Shown: positions 1 through 11,401 of the stretch, one piece after another | Layout: each line of letters begins with the position of its first letter | Position numbering within the stretch: the first letter of the stretch is position 1 | From: Petunia secreta | Lineage: Eukaryota > Streptophyta > Magnoliopsida > Solanales > Solanaceae | DNA: 64,000 nucleotides | NCBI GenBank assembly: GCA_029990175.1 | Contig: JARKIP010000035.1 | Location: 42,856,001 to 42,920,000, forward strand | Reading direction: 5' to 3' | The notes under the pieces: model-generated | The model's database searches: none | What the model was told of the DNA's origin: nothing | What the model saw: the letters and a program-made list of their open reading frames with translations, nothing else | Made by a program: the position numbers and the translations under genes

Positions 1-2307
1 GACTCACGACAATGATAACACCTTTCCGCTGAAAATAGAAGAAGGACAGATTGTTAATAGCTACAAAGAGAAAGTTGAGTCTAATCTTGATGAACTACTC
101 GCGCACTCTGAGAATCACGTTCTACAAGCTGAGATAACCTGGAAAGTAACCTCCCAAAATAATAAGAATTCTTAGCTCTAAAGGAGGTATTGTTCCTACC
201 AGGGCCGTGAGATCTCTTGCTCCCCCGCTCTAACTTATGGTATGCCTCATACCTCAGAGAAATATCAACAACAACATCAATTGAAGTCCCGACCTCAATC
301 TCTCGAGCCGTCTGGGACCTTAAAATAGAAAAAAGCTCACCAATAAATCATTGAACATTCTCGGAAGGTTATTGGACTAGTTCTAGTGCGTATCCAGCCA
401 TCCTAAAGAATTTAATCTCATATTCTAAAACCGACAGGCTACCCTGTCGAATCCACTATAAACTGGCGACACTTTTCATCTCGCTCGCTACTCGAAAGGA
501 ACTTTTCCACGAATTTAGAAGAAAAATCGAACCAAGTTTGCTAATAAGAGAACAATCCACCAATTCAAGGCTGGACCCTTGAATCTGGAAAGAAGAATAA
601 TCAACACCATACCGCTCGATATAATCAAGAGCATGAAGGATACGCTGACATCATTTATTTAAAAAAAAAAACATACACAGGGATTATCTAATGCATTGCT
701 TGGGAATTTTGGAATGTTCAACCGCATAAAATAATGCAACCTCTTTGAGCACTCGGACCTAATAATTACCTCAGTTACCTAACCAACCAGAACAACTGGA
801 GGCACAACACATGTTGCATCTGGAACATAATTTACTGAGGCAACATCAGGAACTGGAACAAGAGATTTCTAAGTCCAAACATCTACATATGTGGCGACCT
901 GATAAGCTGCATAACGAATAATAGGTTCATGCGGTATCTGCATCGCCAAGATTTTCACAAAAGCATCGTAGAGAACCTAGGGAACCACAAGGCCCCGCTC
1001 CCTTTCCCATCGCGAGCTCGTACAGCTGGGGCTTACGCGACTGGATCGCAAGCACGATCCAGAAGTCTAGGGGCTTGAGTAGTTCTAGCCCAGGCTAGAC
1101 TACGTCGTCCTAAACTCCTACCGTTTGCTGATTTGTCACACGAGGGTTCACAATTACCACGAAGGAATTAACGAAACTACTTTTGTATCCTAGACCGACG
1201 TATGATCAGAAAAAAAAGGAAGTGAAACTTCCTAAATGCCATCATAGCTCCTCGTACATAAGTACGGATGTCTACGTACCCATCAGCGAGACTCTACTAA
1301 ACACTGTTAGGCCGTGCGGGCCGCTTTATCCTTTGGATTCACTGCCAAACAATTCCGTTGTATCCAGTAAGCAGAAAACTATATCAAATAAGGCTAAAGC
1401 CTTCATTCCCCACATCTTAGGGTAATCCGTTTAGGAACGTGATACCCTATTCGCATACGCAATACGCAGGCAACACCTACTTACAGGGTTTAAGGTCACA
1501 TAACCAAACCCTAAATAAATTATATTTATATGTTCCCCATAACTCACTGAGTACGAATATATAATTCATTCCATTATCAGGGTCCAATTGACCCTTTACA
1601 CTATCAGTTGAACTTATAAAAACGATGTCTAATATCCCAATATCTACCATTAAAATATGTTCAAACATACATATAATCATGAAAAGATACTGTAGAACAA
1701 TTATCTTTATCTATCAATGATCAACTACGCCTATCTCTTAATTTCCATTTCTCTTTTCTCTTTGTCGTTCTCTGCTTTCATTTGCTTTTATAAGATTTAG
1801 TTGATAAGTATATGATGTAAGCTTCTAAGTAGTTCTGCTTATAACATTATGAGAAACAATTTCTGATAAGTAGCTTATGGGCCAACGATCTCTAGGCCCA
1901 TTAAGAGAAAGAAAGTATTGTAATTCCGTTTATTTTGATGGTGCGACTAAAATTAAAACGGAATCCTACAAAATTCAAAATGATCCTAATTTTGCATGCA
2001 GGTTATACAAAATATATGTAACATACTCACTAAGACGGATCTCAAATCGAATTCCCAAAACTCAAGATGCGAATTAAATAGAAAAAATATCAAATTATTA
2101 ATTTTCAGAATTTTAGCTAAAATCAGCCGAACAAGCTCGAAATTCACTTCAAAAATTCACACATGTCATAAATAATCATACGAACCTAACGGCGCTTTCG
2201 AATTTTGAATCGGAGCTCATTCGCCAAAATTGAGCTCGAAAACCTCTTGTTAAACGAGGTCTGATTTAGCTCAAATTTTACCGAAACGACTGATCGAGGT
2301 CATTTCA
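1..2307 (-). mobile_element. Antisense fragment of a long-LTR gypsy family, 5' part
   Basis: Read on the minus strand this is the start of an LTR element of the same family as the one at 32663-40513. The LTR begins at 2307 (TGAAATGACC, matching TGAAACGACC at 37938) and runs down to about 1310. The interior then continues from about 1308 to base 1 and out of the window. Positions 1183-1308 match 34745-34880 in reverse complement, and positions 1-180 match about 35860-36030. The LTR here is only about 1 kb because the minisatellite block seen in the other copies is absent. The LTR end and primer binding site are deleted around 1308. No open frame of note exists; the interior is as degenerate as in the intact copy. 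The right flank at 2308 is MULE-like sequence, so this copy inserted into an older MULE. Confidence 0.8.
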
Positions 2308-3088
2308 TAAGTATACAGTATATTTTACTAGTATACGAATTTAATCACTTTGTGGTTTATCTTTTTATATTTTGTCTTTCTTATTTTATGTATTGCTGAT
2401 TTGACAGCAAGAAAACAGATGATATTCTTGATCCGCCTCTTGATTTTGTAGTTTCCGAGATTAATGATAAGCATTGGTTCCGGGCGTTAAACACTAATGG
2501 CAGTCCAGTGTCTTCTCATGTATATGATTTTATTTTTCCAGAATTTTCTTATTTTTTAATTATTTGTATCTCTGTGACTATATTGTTGACGCTTCTCATT
2601 TTGTGTGTTATGTTGTGGTAACTCATCAAATCATATTCAGCATCTAGATGTCATCTTCTACTATCTGCGGAAGAAGATAAAGAATAGTCTTGAAGCAAAG
2701 ATTACAACTACTTATTATTATTTTCACAACACCATTCAAAATGTTTATCAGCAGTTAAGAGGAGCAGTACCTATGAAAATGCTGGAGGAATGACATGTAA
2801 TTGAGCAGTACATGACTTGTTGTCGTTTGAATTGCAACACTCCATGGTACAATGTTGATGATGTGCTCAGTTTTGGTCATGTCCAGGAAAAGTCACATTG
2901 GATTCTATTGATATTGTCACTAAGAACTAGGACTATCGTTGTATATGACTCGATCCAGTCTAGGTGAAAATCTAAAGCTCTTGAAGAGATGGTGTAGGCT
3001 TATGCCTTTGCAGTTCCTTTGTTTCTATGCAAAATTGGGTTTTATGATAAGAGGAAAGATATTATTTTGCACAATGGCTTACACATTG
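2308..3088 (+). pseudogene. Ulp1/C48-type cysteine peptidase fragment, MULE-borne
   Basis: A decayed coding stretch. At about 2857-2970 one frame reads a C48-like segment with SHWILL (catalytic His region) followed by VVYDSI (catalytic Asp region), spaced as in Ulp1 SUMO-protease domains. The frame continues, after a TGA near 2967 and a TAG near 2995, with a PLFLCKIGFYDKRKD-like segment up to 3088. There the Ogre LTR interrupts it, so the Cys box is absent. Upstream (2400-2800) are further short coding-like stretches, probably separated by introns. Ulp1-like genes of this type are known cargo of plant MULEs, and GTATAC motifs at 2309 and 2331 link this stretch to the MULE region at 41405-49130. 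It is non-functional. It could also be a host Ulp1 pseudogene, but the context favours the MULE. Confidence 0.6.
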
Positions 3089-6000
3089 TGTTGACACCCA
3101 ATTTTGTCCCTCCCATTTTCAAAATCAACTGTTTGAATTTCACACACTTATGTATTCCATTCCTACCCCATCTATTATTTTCAAATTACTTTCTCACACT
3201 GGCCTGGCAATTGAGGCCATTTTCAAAAGTATCGTCTTGAACCATAGCTATTTTGCAATTTTCTACAATTACTCCTATTTTTGACAAACCCTCCAAAATT
3301 GTTCTAAGCCTCAAAATCGCAATTTCTAGGCATTTTAGCCTTTCTAACATTTTAGAATTGACTTCATAATTTTGCTATAATTTTTATACCTTCGTAAATC
3401 CATTTTATACCATTTTATACCTATTTTATACCTATTTACATAATATTCATACACATATCCACATATATACAAACAAAGCACACATAACAACTATTATTTT
3501 GCACGTCACACGTAGACGATCCAAGGGCCCAGATTAGTTCCCTTTGTTTCTACCCCACAAAACCCTTTCCCCTCTCCCATTTCCCCTCTCACCCTCGACA
3601 GGACTCTCTCTCTCTTGGCGATCTCAATCCCCCTCTCTGTCATTGTCCTTTTCGGCCATTTGAGCCGGTGAAAATTAGGGAAAATGGTGTCTTTAGACTC
3701 TCCTCGTCGTCCGCAATACATCCCGCACACTTTCGATGGGGTTTGAGCGAGGGGAAGCTTAACCCTAGGTCAGTTGAAACACCACTGTCAAAGGCCGATT
3801 CCGGTCAACTCCACCAGCGAAATGACGAATAAATTATACCACGATGATCCCCTCACTCTCCTCTACAAAACCCCCTATGGGTTCGTTGCTATTCGACAAA
3901 GGTTTGAAGTTGACCTTTCGTCGGGTTCATCGATGTTGCTGGAGCTCCAGCGAAAATGTGGTAAGAACTGGTTTATGTGACTAATGGAGGGGAAAACCCT
4001 CATGGTTACGTAAGTCAAAACGGGTCAAGATTGACCCGACTCGAATTCCAAGGGGGTAATCCTACTCTTTTACTATGCGTTGAGCCTATGTGACACTGTG
4101 CCTAGATTGCTTAGTTTCTCTGTGATTTAACATGTTCACTTATTGACTGATTAATTAGTCAAGAAATTATACGATCATTAGTCCATGCTTGTTTTACTGG
4201 TTGAGACACTGATTTGGGTTCCTACATATCTAAAAGCTTAGTATGTTTGTAGTTCACAGAACACCTCTATCAATTTGAAAATTCAGAGTTGGCACTGAGT
4301 CGATTATGTTTATGTTTGTTTGATGCAATGTATTTAGTCTCACATTCTATTGAAATACATAATCTTCACGACTGTATGCTTAAAATGGAAATGGTGATTT
4401 GATTTAGCATGATTAGAAGGATCTTGATTTGCTTGAATTAGGAATCTTGATTATATGATTGTGATGATTGCTACAGTAGTGGTTACAACCTATTTGCAGC
4501 TTGATTTTTAACCTAGAACATGTTATGCACTATGATTTGAACCTAGACTGCTGTTAGGGTAAAGGGAAGAGAGTCATAATTGGTTAGGATCCTGTTTTCC
4601 TTGAATTTGGGAGACTAATAGATTTATATTTGGAAATAGTACATAATTGAATCATGTCAACTTTGAGAGTCAATATTCTCTTACCATCTTGAATCTTCTT
4701 CCCATTTGAATTCTAACCCTCACCCCTATAAACTGGGTATTCCCTCATTCTTTACACAGAGCTTAGGCACTAAAATACCTAAAGCACACCACACACATCC
4801 ACAGCATCCTGCATAAGTGATAAAGGGTACAGAGTCTGATCTCTCCTTGGTTCTTTTTCTGGAAAGCAACTACTTCTTTATTTGGTTGTTTGGTCCTGCT
4901 TTGCAAGTCCTGATTACCTCTCATTGTTTCTTTACTCTGTCACTGCTAAAAGGTATTCTCTCTTTCCTTTTGCTCACAGCATATGGTCTTCTCTGCTTGC
5001 CTATGTTTGATTGAATCAGTGTGTCTTCTTACATCCCTTTGGTTGGTTTGCTTTAGAATATTTAAGTTGAAGTACTGCATGTTTGAGCTTTGCATCTTTA
5101 GTCTTGATCAGTTAAAAGGATCCAATAATCCTACTTATACTCTGTGGAGAACAGGGACAGGATCATGTTCCATTAGGTCAAGTCCTCTATCATGGACATA
5201 GACCTCTACTCAGGTCTTTCCCCTTCCCTTTCCCCTGCTAATATTGCACTTGTAGGTTATTTGAAAGTCCTTAATTGGGCCAAGTTATGGTTATACGTCA
5301 CTCTGTAGAACTTGAAAGAATCAATGGTTGAACTCTTTTGAGTTGTTTCTGGGGCTGGGGTACTGAGATCTTGAACTTTTAACTGATTACTCGACTTAAC
5401 CTAAAACCCTAGGGAACTGAACACTCTTTGAACTTGTAGCGCTGTATTTCTCCCCTTAGAGAATGTCCTATCTTGTAAATTTGACTAGGATCCCTTCTGT
5501 ACTTCTATTAATATAGGGGAACAGCCATTCGACTATGTTATGGCTATCAGGGGCCAATTCCTAACGTTCCTCTTATAAGCTGCATCATAATAGGACCTAA
5601 TCTCTTAAGCATTCCTATAACTTCATAACATATGGTTTACAACTTTGAGCTTTACTCCGTTAACATGTTTTGAATAGATTTTCAAAGTAGAATTTGAATA
5701 CATGCCTATTTCTGTAATTGAATCTGAAAACTAACTTGAAAATGGGCTCTTTTTTGTCATTCGAACCCGTTCTGAATTATTTATGTAAAATTGTAGTAGC
5801 GCCCTCTCTTTTTGCATAAATAACCTGGGCCCAAAATTATTTTCAACAAAAGGCTCTTTTATGTGCATAAACTATTTTTTACCACTTAAAACGCTCCTAT
5901 ACACTAACACTATAATAGTGTATAGGGGTGTATAAAGTTCTTGGGGTCACTTGTACACTTTAAAATAATTCTTTTCTAAAGCTACGATTTTCATTTAGGA

Positions 6001-6763
6001 CATATAATTGCATGTCTATACTTATATTTATGTACTATTATGTGTGATGGCCTTTGTTTGCTCTGGTGTGCTTCTGTGAACTCCTCTTTCAAAAACAGCC
6101 CCATTGCCTATAAATATTTCCAAATCCGACCCCTACACAAAAAAGGCCATTAAGGTTAGGGCTCGACAATTAATGACGAGTCACACCGACCCTAAATGAG
6201 CTAACATTTTTTTTTCAAAACAAACCTCTTTCGATTTTCCTAATTAAATCTAAACTCGTTTTCCAGTTAGGCTACTTATGCAAATACCTTTTGGTATTTA
6301 CTATGCAAGTTGAGCACTTATAATCTTTTGTTCACGATTAGGCTTTGACATTAGAGGCCGTAGAAACGACTAGGCTCAAAACCTAGGCCGAATGTGAAAA
6401 TTGTTCGTATGTGTGCATAAGTCTGTTATACCTTATTTTAAATGTTAAATCCCAAGTTAGTATTCATATGATAATAGACATTGTTTACATCCTAAAACTA
6501 AGACTCGGACGATAACCACCCTTTTGGTGGGACTCGGGGAAGTGCCTAACACCTTCGTCCCTGAGTCACTTAGACTTCTTACCCGTGAAGAATCTCTGAA
6601 ATAGACTAGTGGACCTTTTGAACCTGACTTTAGACATTAGGTGACCTAATACGCCTTAGAATCTATATTAGGCGGCGACTCCAACGCTTTAACTCAAATG
6701 AGTACACCCAGTCAAATCCGAAACTCGACTCGCTTCGAGTTGAGCCCAAAATCGGGTATGACA
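3089..6763 (+). repeat. 5' LTR of the Ogre/Tat element
   Basis: It starts TGTTGACACCC and ends GGGTATGACA, immediately before the primer binding site. The first approximately 400 bp recur at 40971-41404 as the 3' LTR, which fixes the start. At 3675 bp it is in the long-LTR range typical of Ogre. It contains no ORF that looks coding; small open frames such as 3774-3980 and 4817-5201 have no recognisable domain. AT-rich inner parts and the GC-poor end with many direct short repeats are unremarkable. Confidence 0.85.
4727..4732 (+). promoter_or_regulatory. Candidate TATA box of the Ogre LTR promoter
   Basis: CCCCTATAAACTGGG is a good plant TATA context and is followed about 30 bp downstream by TTTACACAGAG, a plausible start region. 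It would place U3/R near the middle of the 3.7-kb LTR. This rests on motif and position only. Confidence 0.3.
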
Positions 6764-6766
6764 GAA

Positions 6767-6784
6767 TGGCGACTCCGCTGGGGA
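6767..6784 (+). other. Primer binding site, Tat/Ogre type
   Basis: TGGCGACTCCGCTGGGGA begins three bases after the LTR end. Elements of the Ogre group carry this kind of PBS, reported as complementary to the 3' end of tRNA-Arg. It fixes both the LTR end and the element orientation. Confidence 0.75.
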
Positions 6785-7391
6785 TACTCAAAGTCCTAAC
6801 AACTCTGAGTCTTTTTTTTTTGTGATTTATATAATTATCATTCTGTTATTCATTATTATTATTGGTGTACTAACTTGGTTTCCTTTTTGTTTTTCTTTCT
6901 TTTACTTTATTTATTTATTGCATTATTTATGTGACATTTTGCATACTTCACTCATACTCCCCACTCCTGGGAAACGACACTTCACACACACACGGCGGTT
7001 ACGTGGATCCCACGGTCGCTTCACCACTAAAACACCTTTTAAGAGGGATATGTTGGAAAATAGCTGGTCCGTGGTACAGCTAACAATTTCAAATGATCCC
7101 ACTCCTTGGTTGTCCGCCTTGCGGAACCGTGTCTAGAATTACACCACTCTGTTATTGTAACGGGCATGCATCATGCCGTCGGAGGGCCTCCCCGTGAGCC
7201 GACTAGTTTTCAACTTGTCCAAACTACCTAAACGGGTTTTTCGACCCCAAAGGAACGTTTGGACATGATTATGTGCATTTGAGAGAAAAAACAAAGAGTG
7301 AAACGAGAATGGAAGCGCATTTTGATTTGTTCGATTATTCTCAAAGGGGACGGGGTTTTAAATTTTATTTCCTCTTTCTTTTTAGGTCACA
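6785..7391 (+). other. Untranslated leader of the Ogre element
   Basis: About 600 bp between PBS and the first extra ORF. It is T-rich at first (6815-6930). Open frames here, such as 6822-7136, are low complexity and show no domain. No splice sites were judged convincing. Confidence 0.5.
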
Positions 7392-8931
7392 ATGAGTCAA
7401 AAGTTTCATCGTTTTGGAATGACAATGGGCGCACCTCCTTTGTTAACCAATTGGTGGAAAATTTTGTCACTAGGAGAGCAAACTGAAGTACGTCTACACC
7501 TGGGTCATTTTGTATCATTACTAGAAATGGAGCCGTGTCGAGAGATGATCGAAGCAGCAGTGTCATTTTGGGATGAAGAATGGAATGTGTTTAGGTTAGG
7601 GGACATTGAATTAACACATTTGTTGGAAGAAATAGGGGGTTTTGTGTTGCACTCGGGGTTAGATAAACATCATTGGCAAGGGGGTCGCATACTAGCACCT
7701 AGTGTCCCCACAGCTGACGAGTTCCGTAAGAAGTTTGGAATGGTAGCAAGCGTTGACGTGGGATTTTTACAACAAAAGAAGATCCTTTTTTCCTATTTTT
7801 ACACTCGGTTTGGACATTTGAGGGCGTATGATAGTCATAAGAAGGAGTTTGAGTCCTATGGTGATTGGAGGAGGGCTAGACCACTTTCATTTGCTATTGG
7901 TTTCCTGGGAGTGATGGTCTTCCCCCGAGAGTTTAAGTCGTGACATATGTTCAAGACTTGTCATGGTTGCCGATGCAGTGTTCAACGGAATTGATGGTTA
8001 TCATTATACCATAGTTCCTATGATAGTAGCAGACATTTATCGAGCTCTGGGTTGTTGCAAGAAAGGAGCGAGATACTTCCAAAGGTGTAATATTTTACTA
8101 CAAGCATGGTTCAAGGAACATTTAGGGAAAGCAAGAGGTGCACAAGCATTTTCCAAACCAACTGGTTGCAACTACTTGATTGGGGAACGGTATGGGGTTC
8201 CAAAGCTCAAACAGCCAAGTAGCACAGAGAAGTTGGTAAAATTGTTCGAAGACATAACGGAGGACTCGATCCAGTGGATGTTCACTTTGTTTCCTTCATC
8301 AGATTTCATCATTAGTTGTGAGACGGGATCCTTTGTGATACTTATGGGGTTAAGGGGCCTCCAACCCTATCAACCGCTAAGAGTAATGAGGCAAGCAGGG
8401 AGGAAGCAAATCATACCATTGATACCGAACACAAAAAATTATCAGTATGACTACACTGAAGATGTTGTTCCAAGGATCAAGAGCATTAGGAAGTCATGGG
8501 CAGGAAGACAAGTCATGGAAGAAGCGTCGCTAGTGCCTGATAGATACAACGCTGGATGCGAACCAAACTACAAAAGCTGGTTACACTCTAGTATAAAAGG
8601 AAATGTGGTAGTGGGGCCAAGTCGTGGAAATAACCTAAGAGATCGTGAAGCGGAGGCTCAAATTCGGTACCGAGAGTTCATGCTGAAGGCTGTCAATATG
8701 GATAAGGGAAAAAATGAAGAGATCGAAGTGCGGAAGAAGCGTACAATAGAACTAGAAGGAAAGATAGAGGCATTGGAAACAAAGCTTGAACAATGGAATT
8801 CAGAGTGCGCAGAGGTAGACATCTTACACTTGGTAGCAGCCAAAGGATACCTAGTCAAGGCTATGGAAGAAATCAAGGAGATTGCACGAGAAGCAAAGAG
8901 AGGTAAGATGGAAAAGGAGATTGCTGCCTAG
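7392..8931 (+). pseudogene. Extra ORF1, copy A (DUF7745/PMD-like), one frameshift
   Basis: Two open frames, 7392-7943 and from about 7936 to 8931, are joined by a single frameshift near 7935. The upstream frame ends FPREFK and the downstream frame carries on SRDICSRLV with no gap. The product would be about 510 residues. The N-terminal half has the LxxWWxxL / LxLLEEIGGF pattern of the plant DUF7745 or PMD-like domain known from extra ORFs of Ogre elements. The C-terminal 90 residues (about 8640-8931) are highly charged and probably coiled coil (Glu/Lys-rich heptads). The start is the ATG at 7392, just after a pyrimidine tract that could be a splice acceptor. The role of ORF1 in Ogre is unknown. 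It lies between the leader and a second, diverged copy of the same ORF. Confidence 0.75.
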
Positions 8932-9275
8932 TCAAAAGTGTCATTTTCATTTCTTCTTTTATAATTTTACTTTTCCAAAATTGTTGTCATGTACTGATTT
9001 ATAAATTTTGGGGAATTTACTAGAATAATTGGCTACAAAATGCGTATTTATTCTTTTTGCATAACGAAAAACCTAGGAAGGTTGTACGTCCTTGGCACGT
9101 AATAGTCCATTAGTAAACCTACGCCAAATGTCAAAAAGGGTTTTTAACCCGAAAAGTGACCAATTGCATTGATTCGAAGAAACGTTTGCACAAAGCATTG
9201 ATTGTCTGTTTGAACATGATCAAAACGATAAGGATGTTTTGGTCATTACCTTTTCTTGTTTTGTTTTTTCAAACT
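8932..9275 (+). other. Spacer between ORF1 copies
   Basis: AT-rich, no open frame or repeat recognised. The stretch 9060-9190 looks like the leader that precedes copy A in character (short A+T tracts), but I could not align it base for base by eye. Confidence 0.4.
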
Positions 9276-10911
9276 ATGGCTGCAAAGGGTGCTCTCTAAT
9301 TTGAGATCGTTTCCCTACCACCCCACTTGATCAGACCTTGGTGGGAGGATTTGGCCGTTGTCAGCAAAGCTCATGTTCAAAATATGTTGGGGGAATTGAT
9401 AGCTCTCAAAAACTACACTGCCGTGACTGGTTTAGTTGAAGTTGCTACCCATTTCTGGGACTACAAAAGGGCTGTGTTTCATTTCAACGGTTTCGAGTTG
9501 GCACCGATGCTGGAAGAATTTGGAGGATTAGCGGGGTTAGAGCCTGGACCCGAGACCATGATTTATCCTCGAGAGGTGGAGCCTAAGGAGTTCATTGAAC
9601 TGTTGGGAGCTCCTTATTATCCATATGTCGAGGGAGTGACCGATGGAAAGTCATGTTGGAATACTTGCACTCTAGATTTGGAGATCCAACGCTTAGACGC
9701 GAATGGAATTGAGCATGGGAGATTCAATATTGGGAGTGGACTGAATCCAATGCTTTCAGCATTGCTTTTTCTGGAAGCATGTTTTTCCCCGAGAAAGGAG
9801 GCAAGATCGGCATAAGGCTATGGAGAGTAGTAGAAGGGCTGCGCAAAGGTGCCTACAAACGTCAAGTGAGTTTGGTTCCAATAATTTTGGGGGAAGTTTA
9901 TAAAGCTTTGACTAAATGTAGGAGGGTATGAGACTTTTTCGAAGGTTGCAACTTGTTACTGGAAATTTGGTTGATAGAGCACTTGCACAGTGTCCCTGTC
10001 AGTCCAGTGGCACCAAAACCTTCTTGGCAAGGAGGAATTCGTTCACATGGCACCCGTATGGCTGGAACAGTGGCATGGGAATACCGTATAAACATGGAAG
10101 GTTGGTACACCAAGCTCGAGGAACTGCAAGAGGTGCATGGGTGATTGAAAATTGTGCGGGCTTCGTTGTCTCCACACAAGGTCAAGACATCACTTTCTTG
10201 ACATTGATTCGATTCCGAGGAACTCATCACTATGTTCCTGTAAGGATCCTTCGGCAAGTGGGCATGACACAATAAGATCCGCAGTTAACTGAAGAAAGAA
10301 GTTTCAATGTTGACATAAAGGGCATCGAGCATCCGATGGTCCTCACCATACTGACAATGTGGGAGAAAAGACTTACTATGAAATTTTTCCAGGGTCGTGA
10401 TAGTATGGTGAACCCCACAGCTACCCTGACTTACCCTCAATGGCTCGACGAAGATAGGGAAAAGTATCGATCCAAGACTACACTAAAAAGGAAAACCAAA
10501 GCTCCAAATGCTGCTGAAAAATACAAGAAGCTGAAGCAAGAGTTTAATCAAAGAAAGAAGGAGTTAAGGGTGACACAAGAAAGAGAGATGATGAGACAAT
10601 ACAAAGACAAGATCAAAGGAGAAGAACTCAAGTATTGGACCAGCAAGGTCATGACTGCAAGACAAGCCGCTGGGAATTTGCATGATTTGCTCAAAGGATG
10701 GGGAGAATACTTTAAGTCAGTACCGTTGGAAGAAAAGGAAGCAAGAGGGTTGGAAATTTGCGAGTTCCTAGTGAAGGCTCTGGTTGACATGAAGGATGGG
10801 AAAGACTTGCTGGAAACATTTGCTAATACTCCACTCATTAGTCTGGTCCACAAACCCAAGGAGGAAGCCAAAGAGAATAAGGAAAAGGAAGACGTTGGAG
10901 CTGATGTTTGA
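9276..10911 (+). pseudogene. Extra ORF1, copy B, diverged and broken
   Basis: A second ORF1 follows the first. An ATG at 9276 is in frame with an early TAA at 9297-9299, then with an open stretch to 9815. That stretch reads PWWEDL near the N-terminus and APMLEEFGGLAG about 50 residues later, the same landmarks as copy A (NWWKIL and THLLEEIGGFV). Frameshifts near 9820 and 9930 lead to 9928-10275. A further frame, 10336-10911, encodes a basic, Lys/Glu-rich coiled-coil tail ending in EKEDVGADV. The layout equals copy A but the sequence is clearly divergent, so this is an old duplication or a recombinant from a related element rather than a recent tandem copy. Confidence 0.7.
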
Positions 10912-11401
10912 ACCTGAAGTCCTTTTTGCTTGGCGCCTAGTCTAGTTGTGTCGAGTCGAGTCGTCTTGTCCTTCTTTTATTGTCATTTTCGTTTTAATCA
11001 AGTCATTAGTGGTTGTAATAAAGCCAAGCAAAAAAAATAAATTTCGTTATTTTTGGGTTTTAGATTGGTGATGATCATGTTCATTCAAACGAAATGATGT
11101 GTTTGGTTCAAATGTTTACTTCGAATCCACGGTAGGCCCACCTCTAGCACAAAAGAGGTCCCATGCATGAAAGGGCGCGATTTTTTATTTAAGCTAACAT
11201 GTACTCACATTTTATCTTTCATTTTAATATGTCAGTTCCTATGTCCCCTAAAGTTTGATCTGAGCATTCTGGCCGCGCCGCAATACCGGTTGAGGTCCAA
11301 AGGATCGATCCCAACACCTCCCCCCTTTACCTACAAGGACAAGGACGAGACGAAGTACCATGGCTGAGTTCGACAAGGTTGGCACTCATGAGAAATAAAG
11401 C
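10912..11401 (+). other. Spacer between ORF1 and gag
   Basis: 490 bp. A pyrimidine-rich stretch at 10960-10990 and an A-rich tract near 11030 are visible. 11167-11367 is open (FLCPLKFDLSILAAPQ, then RSKGSIPTPP) and may be an upstream part of gag in another frame. No other feature. Confidence 0.4.

Noticed and set aside
1477..1680. Minus-strand frame with a membrane-like N-terminus
   Set aside because: It lies in the antisense LTR fragment and matches non-coding LTR sequence at 32940-33080.
6822..7136. Hydrophobic 104-codon frame with a membrane-like start
   Set aside because: T-rich leader of the Ogre element; hydrophobicity follows from base composition.
8658..8876. Minus-strand frame of 72 codons over ORF1 copy A
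   Set aside because: Shadow of the charged plus-strand coiled coil.
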